Assembly (NCBI GenBank): GCA_028284845.1
Contig: JANQQY010000095.1
Location: forward strand, 1-9,215
DNA: 9,215 nt
Reading direction: 5' to 3'
Origin: Spirochaetales bacterium
Lineage (GTDB): Bacteria; Spirochaetota; Spirochaetia; DSM-27196; SLST01
The notes beneath the pieces are model-generated. The model saw nothing but the letters and a program-made list of their open reading frames with translations, had not been told where the DNA came from and did no database searches. This document shows, piece after piece, positions 1 through 6,351 of the stretch. The stretch's first letter is position 1, and each line of letters starts with the position of its first letter. The translations under genes were made by a program, and so were the position numbers.

Positions 1-289
1 TCGAGTCCCTGACCAGGCGTTGGTTGCGGCGACGAATGACCCACTGGTCCGTGCTACCCGTGATGAGGACGGCACCTATGCGATGATTTACATGCCACAC
101 GCCTCGCGCGAGGTGACGATCGACCTGCGAAGGCTCTCCGGGAGCTCGTTCCTGGCGCAGTGGTTCGACCCGCGAACGGGCGGGCTATCTGAGATTGGAA
201 CCTTTGCGCGAGAGGACGAGCCGACGATCGCATGCAGCTGGAGGGGGCCCGATTGGGTCGTCGTCATCGACCGTAGGTCCGGATCATGA
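1..289 (+). CDS. C-terminal fragment of a putative glycoside hydrolase (DUF4038 type) with a collagen-binding-like domain
   Basis: The reading frame is open from base 2, so the gene starts before the window and only about 95 C-terminal residues are visible. They look like the small beta domain (Pfam Collagen_bind_2) that closes DUF4038/GH140-like glycosidases. The matching landmarks are an 'RATRDEDGTYAMIYMP' stretch, a 'WFDPRTGG' motif, and a terminal 'DWVVVID' strand just before the stop. The catalytic barrel is outside the window, so the substrate cannot be read; characterised relatives include apiosidases acting on pectin side chains. The TTG at 20 is unlikely to be a true start because the homology pattern continues upstream. 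The stop codon overlaps the next gene's ATG (ATGA), implying translational coupling. The domain call is by recognised motifs, not a search. Confidence 0.72.
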   Translation, partial: RVPDQALVAATNDPLVRATRDEDGTYAMIYMPHASREVTIDLRRLSGSSFLAQWFDPRTGGLSEIGTFAREDEPTIACSWRGPDWVVVIDRRSGS

Positions 290-1143
290 GTGGGACCATG
301 CGAACGATCCTCATCACCGGCGCATCGTCGGGGATGGGTAAGCTCGCCGCGATGGAGTTTCTGAGGCGCGGTTGGATCGTGTACGCCGCGGCGCGGCGGG
401 TCGACCGGATGGAGGAGCTGCGAGCCGGTGGTGGGCACCCCCTCAGGATGGACGTGACCGATGAGTCCTCCATCCGCGACGGCGTTGCTCGGATGATCAA
501 TGATACCGGGAGGATAGACGTTCTCTTTGCGAATGCCGGCTACGGATCCTACGGAACCATTGAGTCGGTGCCGATTGCGGAAGTGATCAAGCAGTTCGAT
601 GTCAACCTCTTTGGTGTTGGACGCACCGTTCAGGCCGTCCTGCCCTCCATGCGCCAGGTTCGAAGTGGACGCATCATCATTACTAGCTCCGTTGCCGCTC
701 ACATCTCGACCTCCGGGATCGGCTACTACTCAGCGACGAAGCATGCGCTTCGAGCGGTGGGCCGCGCCCTTCGTCAGGAGGTCGGCGGGATGGGCATTCG
801 GGTCAGCATGATCGAGCCGGGAATCCTTCGCACCGGCTTTGAGGAGGTCGCTCAGTCGGCACTCGACGCCCTTGATCCGCACGAGGACTACCAAGGTGCG
901 CACGACAACATCCTTGCGTATGTGACTCGCGGATTCCAATCCGCACCCGGTCCAGAGCATACCGTTCGCGTCGTCTATCGCGCCGCAACGGTCCGTCGTC
1001 CACGACCAATCTACCGGACCACCCGCGACGCTCGTCTTCTCCCGCTTGCGGACCGACTCGTCTCACCACGACTCGCCGATCGCATCTCCCTCTCCTTGCA
1101 GAACAGGGCACGGTGGCAGCTCAGAAGAAGCCCAGACGCCTGA
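286..1143 (+). CDS. Classical short-chain dehydrogenase/reductase (SDR)
   Basis: This is a 285-residue NAD(P)-dependent oxidoreductase. The Rossmann nucleotide-binding motif TGASSGMG is at residues 11-18 and the NAG motif at 83-85. The catalytic tetrad is Asn107, Ser135, Tyr148 and Lys152 (in YSATK), with the usual Ser-Tyr spacing of 13. Two arginines after the second strand (Arg37-Arg38) suggest a preference for NADPH. A C-terminal extension of about 50 residues rich in Arg and Leu is typical of several SDR subfamilies. The substrate is unknown; position between two glycosidase genes suggests a sugar or aglycone, but this is inference. The start at 286 overlaps the previous stop (ATGA). An alternative ATG at 298 (residue 5) would still leave a complete Rossmann strand, and neither has a strong ribosome site. 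Confidence 0.9.
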   Translation: MSGTMRTILITGASSGMGKLAAMEFLRRGWIVYAAARRVDRMEELRAGGGHPLRMDVTDESSIRDGVARMINDTGRIDVLFANAGYGSYGTIESVPIAEVIKQFDVNLFGVGRTVQAVLPSMRQVRSGRIIITSSVAAHISTSGIGYYSATKHALRAVGRALRQEVGGMGIRVSMIEPGILRTGFEEVAQSALDALDPHEDYQGAHDNILAYVTRGFQSAPGPEHTVRVVYRAATVRRPRPIYRTTRDARLLPLADRLVSPRLADRISLSLQNRARWQLRRSPDA

Positions 1144-1192
1144 CCCAGCGAGGGGCGTGATCTTGTTCACCGCCACCGAACGTGCGTAAATG

Positions 1193-1211
1193 GTCCCGGG
1201 ACGACCGGGAC
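1193..1211 (+). promoter_or_regulatory. GC-rich hairpin beside the fucosidase ribosome site
   Basis: In the 81-base gap after the dehydrogenase, GTCCCGG (1193-1199) and CCGGGAC (1205-1211) form a perfect 7-bp stem with a 5-base loop. The same stretch also contains a perfect 10-bp palindrome, GTCCCGGGAC (1193-1202). It directly abuts the purine-rich GGGAAGGAG (1212-1220), which lies 4 bases before the ATG at 1225. It could protect the downstream message, modulate initiation, or be an operator half-site. It has no T-tract, so it is not an obvious terminator. No convincing promoter was seen in the gap; a TTGTTC at 1163 has only poor -10 partners. Confidence 0.45.
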
Positions 1212-1224
1212 GGGAAGGAGCCAG

Positions 1225-2616
1225 ATGAAAGAGATCACCATCACCATTCCCGACGGCATCGCCCGTCGGCTGGAAGAACATGCCGCGAATCACAATGTGA
1301 GTGTTTCAGACGCCGTGGAACTCGTCCTCAGCAATACCTTTGGAAGCTTCTCATCAAGACCGGCGATTGATCCGAACAGGAGTCAACGAGATGGGGCGCA
1401 AAACGACGCCCGACTCGACTGGTGGCGCGAAGCAAAGTTCGGGATGTTTATTCATTGGGGACTCTATTCGATACCGGCCGGTGTCTGGGATGGTCGCGAG
1501 GTTCCGGGCATTGGAGAGTGGATCATGTACCGCGCAGAGATACCTGTTCGGGAGTACGAGAAACTCGCACCGCAGTTCAACCCGGTGGGGTTCAACGCGG
1601 CGGAGTGGGTCGGGCTCGCAAGACGGGCGGGGCAGAAGTACCTGGTCCTGACGACCAAGCACCACGATGGGTTCTGCCTCTTTCGCTCGCGCCACACGAG
1701 GTTTTCTATTGTCGATGGCACACCGTTCAAGCGCGACGTTGTGCAGGAACTCGCGGAGGAGTGCCGACGTCAGGGTATACGATTGGGGTTCTACTACTCT
1801 CAGACGCAAGACTGGCATCACCCTGATGGGGACGGCAACTACTGGGACTTTGGCGATGCATCTCAGGACTTTGATGCCTATGTCCACGACTATGTCATAC
1901 CGCAGCTCCGCGAGCTCCTTACCAATTACGGCCCGGTGGGTCTGATCTGGTTCGACACACCCAAGGGAATCACTCCCGAGCAGAGTCAGCACCTGTTGGA
2001 CACCGTCCGGGAGATTCAGCCGGACTGCCTCGTCTGCGGTCGCCTGGGGAACAGCATGGGCGACTACGCATCGGCCGGTGACAATACGATCCCCGGCGGT
2101 CGCGTGAATCTGGATTGGGAAACGCCCGCGACGATCAACGACACGTGGGGCTTCAAGACGAATGATGACAACTGGAAGTCAACGGGCGACCTCATCACGA
2201 AACTCGTTGACATCGCAAGCAAGGGTGGCAACTATCTGCTCAACGTCGGCCCAACCGCCGAAGGTGTCATCCCCGAACCGAGCGTTCTGCGCTTGCACGA
2301 GATGGGTGACTGGCTCGAGCGAAACGGCGAGTCGATCTACGGCTCAACCGCTGGCCCGCTGCAGGGCCTGTCGTGGTGCCGGACTACTCAGAGGGGCGGC
2401 ACCGTCTACCTTCATGTTCTTGATTGGCCGGAGACCGGCGTCCTTGAGCTTCCCGATCTGGCGATCGCCAGTGCGAGGCTCCTCTCTGACGGCAGCGATC
2501 TCACCCCGGCCGACGGCGGGAATCGCATAGAGATCCCCACCGTTGCTCCGGATCCCTATGTGACGGTCATCGCGATTGAACTGGACGCGGCGAGCTCCGG
2601 AGGTACAAGTGACTGA
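1225..2616 (+). CDS. GH29 alpha-L-fucosidase with an N-terminal ribbon-helix-helix-like domain
   Basis: This 463-residue protein should hydrolyse alpha-L-fucosides with retention. The GH29 barrel begins near residue 62. Fucose-pocket signatures are FIHWG (75-79) and KHHDGF (145-150). The predicted nucleophile is Asp244 in LIWFDTP, and Glu299 in DWETPATINDTWGF is a candidate acid/base. KGGNYLLNVGP (333-343) is a further family hallmark, and a C-terminal beta domain spans about 380-455. No signal peptide is visible, so it is probably cytoplasmic and works on imported oligosaccharides. Residues 1-40 do not belong to GH29. They show a short alternating strand (ITITIP), a helix (GIARRLEEHAANHN) and a second helix (SVSDAVELVLSNTF), the pattern of CopG/Arc-type DNA-binding domains. 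The start is fixed by GGGAAGGAG four bases upstream, and no start codon lies between the two domains. The downstream gene overlaps its stop. Confidence 0.93.
   Translation: MKEITITIPDGIARRLEEHAANHNVSVSDAVELVLSNTFGSFSSRPAIDPNRSQRDGAQNDARLDWWREAKFGMFIHWGLYSIPAGVWDGREVPGIGEWIMYRAEIPVREYEKLAPQFNPVGFNAAEWVGLARRAGQKYLVLTTKHHDGFCLFRSRHTRFSIVDGTPFKRDVVQELAEECRRQGIRLGFYYSQTQDWHHPDGDGNYWDFGDASQDFDAYVHDYVIPQLRELLTNYGPVGLIWFDTPKGITPEQSQHLLDTVREIQPDCLVCGRLGNSMGDYASAGDNTIPGGRVNLDWETPATINDTWGFKTNDDNWKSTGDLITKLVDIASKGGNYLLNVGPTAEGVIPEPSVLRLHEMGDWLERNGESIYGSTAGPLQGLSWCRTTQRGGTVYLHVLDWPETGVLELPDLAIASARLLSDGSDLTPADGGNRIEIPTVAPDPYVTVIAIELDAASSGGTSD
2599..2603 (+). promoter_or_regulatory. Ribosome binding site setting the GTG start of the methyltransferase gene
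   Basis: GGAGG inside the last codons of the fucosidase lies 5 bases before GTG 2609. It favours GTG 2609 over the in-frame ATG at 2576, which has no comparable site and would add 11 non-family residues. Confidence 0.8.
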
Positions 2617-3478
2617 TCTCGTTTCGACCCTTCGCGACCGCGTCGTCGTTGGAGACGGTTCCATTGGTGCCGCGCTCTTCAGTCGTGTGGGACGAGTCTT
2701 CGACACGTCAGAAGAGTTCAACCTTCACCGGCCGGACGACGTGATCGCGCTCCATCGTGACTACGTCCGGGCAGGAGCCGAGTTACTCACGACGAATACC
2801 TTCACAGCGAATGCGATTGCCTTTGGCCGATCGGGTCTCGCCGATCAGGTCGAGGCGATCAATCATGCTGCCGTGCATCTCGCGCGCGAGGCTGCAGAGG
2901 GCAATGCGTGGGTCGTTGGCTCCGTGGGACCGACGGGCGAGCTCCTCGAGCCCTACGGTGAGCTTACGGAAGAGGTTGCTCGTGAGGCGTACGAGGAGCA
3001 GGTGAAGGCGCTCGCCGGAGCAGATCTCATCGCGATCGAGACGATGAGTGCGCCGGACGAGGCACGGATCGCTCTTGAGAGCGCTCGCTCGGTCTGCGAT
3101 CTGCCCGTTCTCGTGAGCTTCACCATTGATGCAAACCTTCGAACGATGATGGGTACGACGGTCGAACAGTTTGCGACGGCAGCGCTCGAGTGGGGCGCTG
3201 ACATTGTGGGCCTGAACTGCGGGGTAGGCCCAGCGGAGATAGAGGCGGCAATCAGGACGATCCGTGACCTCTCCACGGAGGCACTCATCTGGGGTGAACC
3301 CAATGCCGGCTTGCCACGGATGGACGGCGACACGGTCGTCTACGACCTAGGTCCGGCGGATCTTGGAGCATTTGCTCTGCGTGCGATCGAATGTGGAGCG
3401 AACGTCGTTGGGTCGTGTTGTGGATCAAACCCGGAGTTCACCCAGGCGATTGCCCAGAAGGTCGGCGCGCGCGAGTGA
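2609..3478 (+). CDS. Homocysteine S-methyltransferase family protein (stand-alone domain)
   Basis: From the GTG at 2609 the protein is 289 residues, the size of a single homocysteine-binding barrel (MetH N-terminal / BHMT / MmuM family). Visible family landmarks are GDGSIGAAL (15-23), TTNTF (61-65), GSVGPTG (104-110), IETM (143-146) and GEPNAG (229-234). The three zinc ligands are all present: Cys204 in GLNCG and Cys270-Cys271 in GSCCGSNPE. It should therefore activate homocysteine or another thiol through zinc and accept a methyl group. No folate, cobalamin or reactivation domain is attached, so the methyl donor (betaine, S-methylmethionine, SAM or a separate corrinoid protein) cannot be told from sequence. 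Its start overlaps the fucosidase stop by 8 bases, so the two are co-translated. The pairing with glycan genes is unexplained. Confidence 0.88.
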   Translation: MTDLVSTLRDRVVVGDGSIGAALFSRVGRVFDTSEEFNLHRPDDVIALHRDYVRAGAELLTTNTFTANAIAFGRSGLADQVEAINHAAVHLAREAAEGNAWVVGSVGPTGELLEPYGELTEEVAREAYEEQVKALAGADLIAIETMSAPDEARIALESARSVCDLPVLVSFTIDANLRTMMGTTVEQFATAALEWGADIVGLNCGVGPAEIEAAIRTIRDLSTEALIWGEPNAGLPRMDGDTVVYDLGPADLGAFALRAIECGANVVGSCCGSNPEFTQAIAQKVGARE

Positions 3479-3487
3479 GTCGACGTT

Positions 3488-3492
3488 GGGAG
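3488..3492 (+). promoter_or_regulatory. Ribosome binding site for the membrane methyltransferase
   Basis: GGGAG lies 8 bases before GTG 3501. It is the only reasonable site near the 22-base gap after the previous stop. It argues against the long upstream extension of this frame, which would run back through the coding region of the preceding gene. Confidence 0.6.
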
Positions 3493-3500
3493 TCGGTCTT

Positions 3501-4142
3501 GTGATCGATTTGCTTCAGGATCTTCTCTCTATTAGAGTTGTCCAGCTTGTGTTGAGCTGGACGGTTGCGCTTGTCACCATTGTCTTTCTCATTGGACTCT
3601 CCATGTCGTGGAGCAATATCCGCGGGGCTCCGTGGGTACCAACGCCGATTGGGACTGTTCACGACATGCTTCAGCTGGCAGACGTGGGGCATAGAGACGT
3701 TGTCTACGATCTGGGATGTGGTGACGGCCGACTCATTGTCGCAGCGGCGAGGAAGTACGGTGCGCGCGCGGTGGGTATTGAAGTTGACCCCATGCGATTC
3801 CTCTGGTGTCAGCTTCTGATCACGGTTCTCGGCCTGCGGTCTCGCGTCACCGTTCGGTTTGGTGATCTCTTCAAGCACGATGTCTCTGAGGCGACCGCCG
3901 TTATGGTCTACCTGCTACCAGACACTAATCGACGTCTTCAGCACAAGCTAGTGTCTGAGCTTCCAGCCGAAGCCCAGATTGTTGCTCATTCGTTTACGAT
4001 GCCTGCTCTTGAGGAAGTCACATCAATCGAGTCGCCTGAACTCTACCTCTATCGACCCGTCATGAGTGCAAAGGGAGAAGCTACCCCATCGCCGGAGAGA
4101 GCTGGCCGGGAGGATCAAGGGCAGCAAGACCGTCAACCGTGA
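3501..4142 (+). CDS. Membrane-anchored class I SAM-dependent methyltransferase, FAM173/ATPSC-KMT-like
   Basis: From GTG 3501 the product is 213 residues. One hydrophobic helix near the N-terminus (about residues 13-36) should anchor it in the membrane, with the enzyme on the cytoplasmic side. SAM motif I reads VVYDLGCGDGRLIVAA, followed by an acidic strand end in VGIEVDP. The segment WVPTPIGTVHDMLQLADV before motif I, the later GDLFKHD, and the strand-turn around LLPDTNRRLQHKL resemble the FAM173 / ATP synthase c-subunit lysine methyltransferase group, which are also single-helix membrane enzymes. A protein-lysine target is therefore plausible but not shown. The last 25 or so residues are polar, low in complexity and not conserved-looking; they overlap the end of the convergent gene. 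It is the last gene of the plus-strand run. TTG 3486 is a less likely alternative start. Confidence 0.78.
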   Translation: MIDLLQDLLSIRVVQLVLSWTVALVTIVFLIGLSMSWSNIRGAPWVPTPIGTVHDMLQLADVGHRDVVYDLGCGDGRLIVAAARKYGARAVGIEVDPMRFLWCQLLITVLGLRSRVTVRFGDLFKHDVSEATAVMVYLLPDTNRRLQHKLVSELPAEAQIVAHSFTMPALEEVTSIESPELYLYRPVMSAKGEATPSPERAGREDQGQQDRQP

Positions 4143-6183
4143 GCGGTCTCGAGAAGAGATAGCCTTGAAAGAAGTCGACATCGTGCTCATGCAGATAGAC
4201 CCTCTGGTGCTCGGTCTCGACGCCTTCGGCTACTACCTGCTTGCCAAGCTCATGCCCAAGCACAATCGCAGCATCGACCAACGCCCGGTCCTCGCGTGAC
4301 TCCGGGAGTGTCATGACGAAGCTCCGGTCAATCTTAAGTCGGTCCGCAGGAATCTGCTTCAGGTAACTCAGCGACGAGTACCCCGTTCCAAAGTCATCGA
4401 TTGCCACACCAAACCCTGCCTCACGAAGTCGGTGTAGAACCGAAAGGATGTCCTGGCTCTGTTCAAAAAACGAAGTCTCCGTGATCTCCACGCCAATTGC
4501 GCCGGCGTCGAGCCCATTGTGCGCGAGGCACGACTCGAGCTGATCCTGGATGTCGACCTGGTGAACGTGGCGCGCTGAGACATTCATGTGCACCTCAATG
4601 TCCGGGTGTGCAGCGCGCAGCGCTGAGATATCGGAACAGATCGTTCGCGTGACGAAATCGGTGATGGGAACGATAAGACCCGACTGCTCCGCGAGCGTTA
4701 TGAATCGCTCCGTGTTGGCTTCAGACCACCTGATGAGTGCCTCGGCAGCGCAGATGCCGCCGTCCCGATCGATGATTGGCTGATAGAGCATTGTGAAGTC
4801 GTCACGCTCGACCGCGGCGCGAAGGCGTTGAATCAGACCTTGGTTCTCGCCCACCTCGGCGTGGATCTCTGCGGAGTATCGTCTGACGGTGCCGGGCGTT
4901 GCCTCATCGCTCGCGATCGAGCGCTTGAGCCGACGAATGATTCCCTCGGCTCCACCAGCATCTCTTGAGAGTTCACAGTGACCGATCACCGCGCTCGGGT
5001 AGACCATTTCCTCTCCAACCGATAGCGCCGCGGATGTCGAACGAAGCAGTCCCGACTCGAGACTCTCACGGGCACCCTCGCTGATAAGCGAGTCGGTGAG
5101 GACGAGGAAGCTCGAGCCCTCCACGTGGTAGACACGAACCTCTCCGTCGGGGATGTGCCCCACGAGTTCCTCGATCCGCCTGCCGATCGCCCCAAGGACG
5201 TGTTCGGAGACCGTGGAGCCAAAGCTGTCTTCGATAATAGAGAGGCTGTCGAGGCTGCAGAGATAGCATTCTCCGGCGACAGGTTCCTCGCGCGCTCGAA
5301 TGAGTTTGTCGATGTCGCGCATTGCAGACTGCTTGTTTGGCATGCGGGTCCTGGCGTTGTGGTAGGCGAGAAACGAGAGCTCATCGCGACGGATTGCTAG
5401 TTCTTTGTTCGCGATATCGAGCGACATCGACTGACTCACGAATCTGATCACGTATGAGACGATGGAGAGCACGGTGAAAACCGTCGTTGCGGTGGTCACA
5501 CGAGAGAAGGGAAAGTCTCGCAGAGGTCCAAGGTACGAGCCGGTGAAGTTTGCATAGAGCGCGTCCGCACCGAGAGAGACGCCGATCACGACACCCACGG
5601 CGACGAGAAGGTTTGAGCCGCGGATACTCTTGGAGAGAATGCCCCAGCCGGAGATCACCAGCGCAACAAGAAGCATCACGCCAAGGAGGCCGTCGCGAAT
5701 GACAAAGGCGGTTCCCGTCTGGCCGCGACCGAAGGTCGTAGAGTAGACGCTCGCACCTGGGCCCTGAAGTCGCTCTGTGATGGAGACGAAGAGCTCCGGC
5801 CAGCCAAAGGCAACGATCACGTTCGCCGCGAAGAGAGTAAGCCCGATTCTCCAGGTGATCCCCGCGACCTGGCGTTCCGGCTTGCCTGTGGGAAGTATGG
5901 CGAAGAGGCCGAAGGGCACCGCAAAGAGAAATCCAGAGTTCGCGAGCTCACGCAGCCGATCGAGATAAAAGCCGAGCTGCTCGGGGCCGCCTCTCACCGT
6001 CAGCACCAGGACGGCCACATCAAAAGCCACCGATGCGAGTGCAACCACCACCAGCGAGAGGACACCCCTATACGCAGTGTTGTCTCGGCGGTGACCGGCG
6101 AGGAATCCAAAGACGACGAGACCCGCGATCATAATCCCGAGTGTGAAGGAGGGGAAAAAGATGTCTTGAACAGTGAGCGCCAT
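4081..6183 (-). CDS. Seven-helix membrane protein with degenerate GGDEF and intact EAL domains (predicted c-di-GMP phosphodiesterase)
   Basis: This protein (700 residues from ATG 6183) starts with about seven membrane helices (roughly 9-30, 39-63, 82-98, 108-127, 159-183, 191-211, 231-249). A short linker leads to a GGDEF-like domain opening at NARTRMPNK (276-284). Its active-site loop is EGSSF (355-359) instead of GGDEF, so cyclase activity should be absent. The EAL domain (about 445-690) keeps its catalytic set: EALIRW (481-486), Asn534, EITE (566-569), DDFGTGYSSL (596-605), Lys617, AEGVE (652-656) and Gln673 in QGYLF. It should hydrolyse c-di-GMP in the cytoplasm in response to a membrane or periplasmic cue. 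The frame can be extended to TTG 6228 (15 basic residues more); ATG 6183 is preferred, though neither has a good ribosome site. Its 3' end overlaps the convergent methyltransferase gene by 62 bases. Confidence 0.92.
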   Translation of the reverse strand: MALTVQDIFFPSFTLGIMIAGLVVFGFLAGHRRDNTAYRGVLSLVVVALASVAFDVAVLVLTVRGGPEQLGFYLDRLRELANSGFLFAVPFGLFAILPTGKPERQVAGITWRIGLTLFAANVIVAFGWPELFVSITERLQGPGASVYSTTFGRGQTGTAFVIRDGLLGVMLLVALVISGWGILSKSIRGSNLLVAVGVVIGVSLGADALYANFTGSYLGPLRDFPFSRVTTATTVFTVLSIVSYVIRFVSQSMSLDIANKELAIRRDELSFLAYHNARTRMPNKQSAMRDIDKLIRAREEPVAGECYLCSLDSLSIIEDSFGSTVSEHVLGAIGRRIEELVGHIPDGEVRVYHVEGSSFLVLTDSLISEGARESLESGLLRSTSAALSVGEEMVYPSAVIGHCELSRDAGGAEGIIRRLKRSIASDEATPGTVRRYSAEIHAEVGENQGLIQRLRAAVERDDFTMLYQPIIDRDGGICAAEALIRWSEANTERFITLAEQSGLIVPITDFVTRTICSDISALRAAHPDIEVHMNVSARHVHQVDIQDQLESCLAHNGLDAGAIGVEITETSFFEQSQDILSVLHRLREAGFGVAIDDFGTGYSSLSYLKQIPADRLKIDRSFVMTLPESREDRALVDAAIVLGHELGKQVVAEGVETEHQRVYLHEHDVDFFQGYLFSRPLTVDGLAALDPPGQLSPAMG

Positions 6184-6351
6184 CTGCGACCGCAACCTAA
6201 CTCTACTGGACCGTTTTGGAACCAGCAAGAACTATAATCGCTCGATAATCCGCGCAATAGTGAATTCCTGACACGAACACGTTACTATCGAAGGAATCGG
6301 CTGTTCGGCTGCCGGCTTCTCGCGCAGCACGCTCAGTCCCTGGAGGTCACC
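6184..6351. promoter_or_regulatory. Divergent intergenic region with candidate -10 elements and a ribosome site
   Basis: This region separates the divergent EAL and secreted-protein genes and must hold promoters for both. A perfect TATAAT sits on the plus strand at 6233-6238, about 114 bases before the ATG at 6352, but no good -35 is at the right distance. On the minus strand the same bases read TATAGT, about 49 bases upstream of ATG 6183, also with a poor -35. A strong plus-strand ribosome site, GGAGG at 6342-6346, lies 5 bases before ATG 6352. Confidence 0.4.

Noticed and set aside
88..702. Long minus-strand open frame (204 codons) over the dehydrogenase
   Set aside because: It lies opposite two well-supported genes, its product is low in hydrophobic structure and shows no family motif; it reflects GC-rich codon bias.
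1191..1224. Intrinsic terminator before the fucosidase
   Set aside because: The hairpin is followed by a purine-rich ribosome site instead of a T-tract, so it is not a typical terminator.
1354..1992. Minus-strand open frame (212 codons) opposite the fucosidase
   Set aside because: It is fully antisense to the conserved GH29 core and no recognisable motif was seen.
2576..2608. ATG start 11 codons upstream of the homocysteine methyltransferase-family gene
   Set aside because: There is no ribosome site, and GTG 2609 has GGAGG at ideal spacing and begins where the family homology begins.
3363..3500. N-terminal extension of the membrane methyltransferase frame
   Set aside because: It would overlap the coding sequence of the preceding gene by over 100 bases and encodes an Arg/Ser-rich stretch unlike a membrane anchor leader.
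4066..4299. Small plus-strand open frame after the methyltransferase
   Set aside because: It is antisense to the conserved C-terminal part of the EAL domain and has no ribosome site.
6184..6228. TTG start for the EAL protein adding 15 residues
   Set aside because: TTG is rarer, has no ribosome site, and would leave almost no leader after the possible TATAGT; kept only as an alternative.
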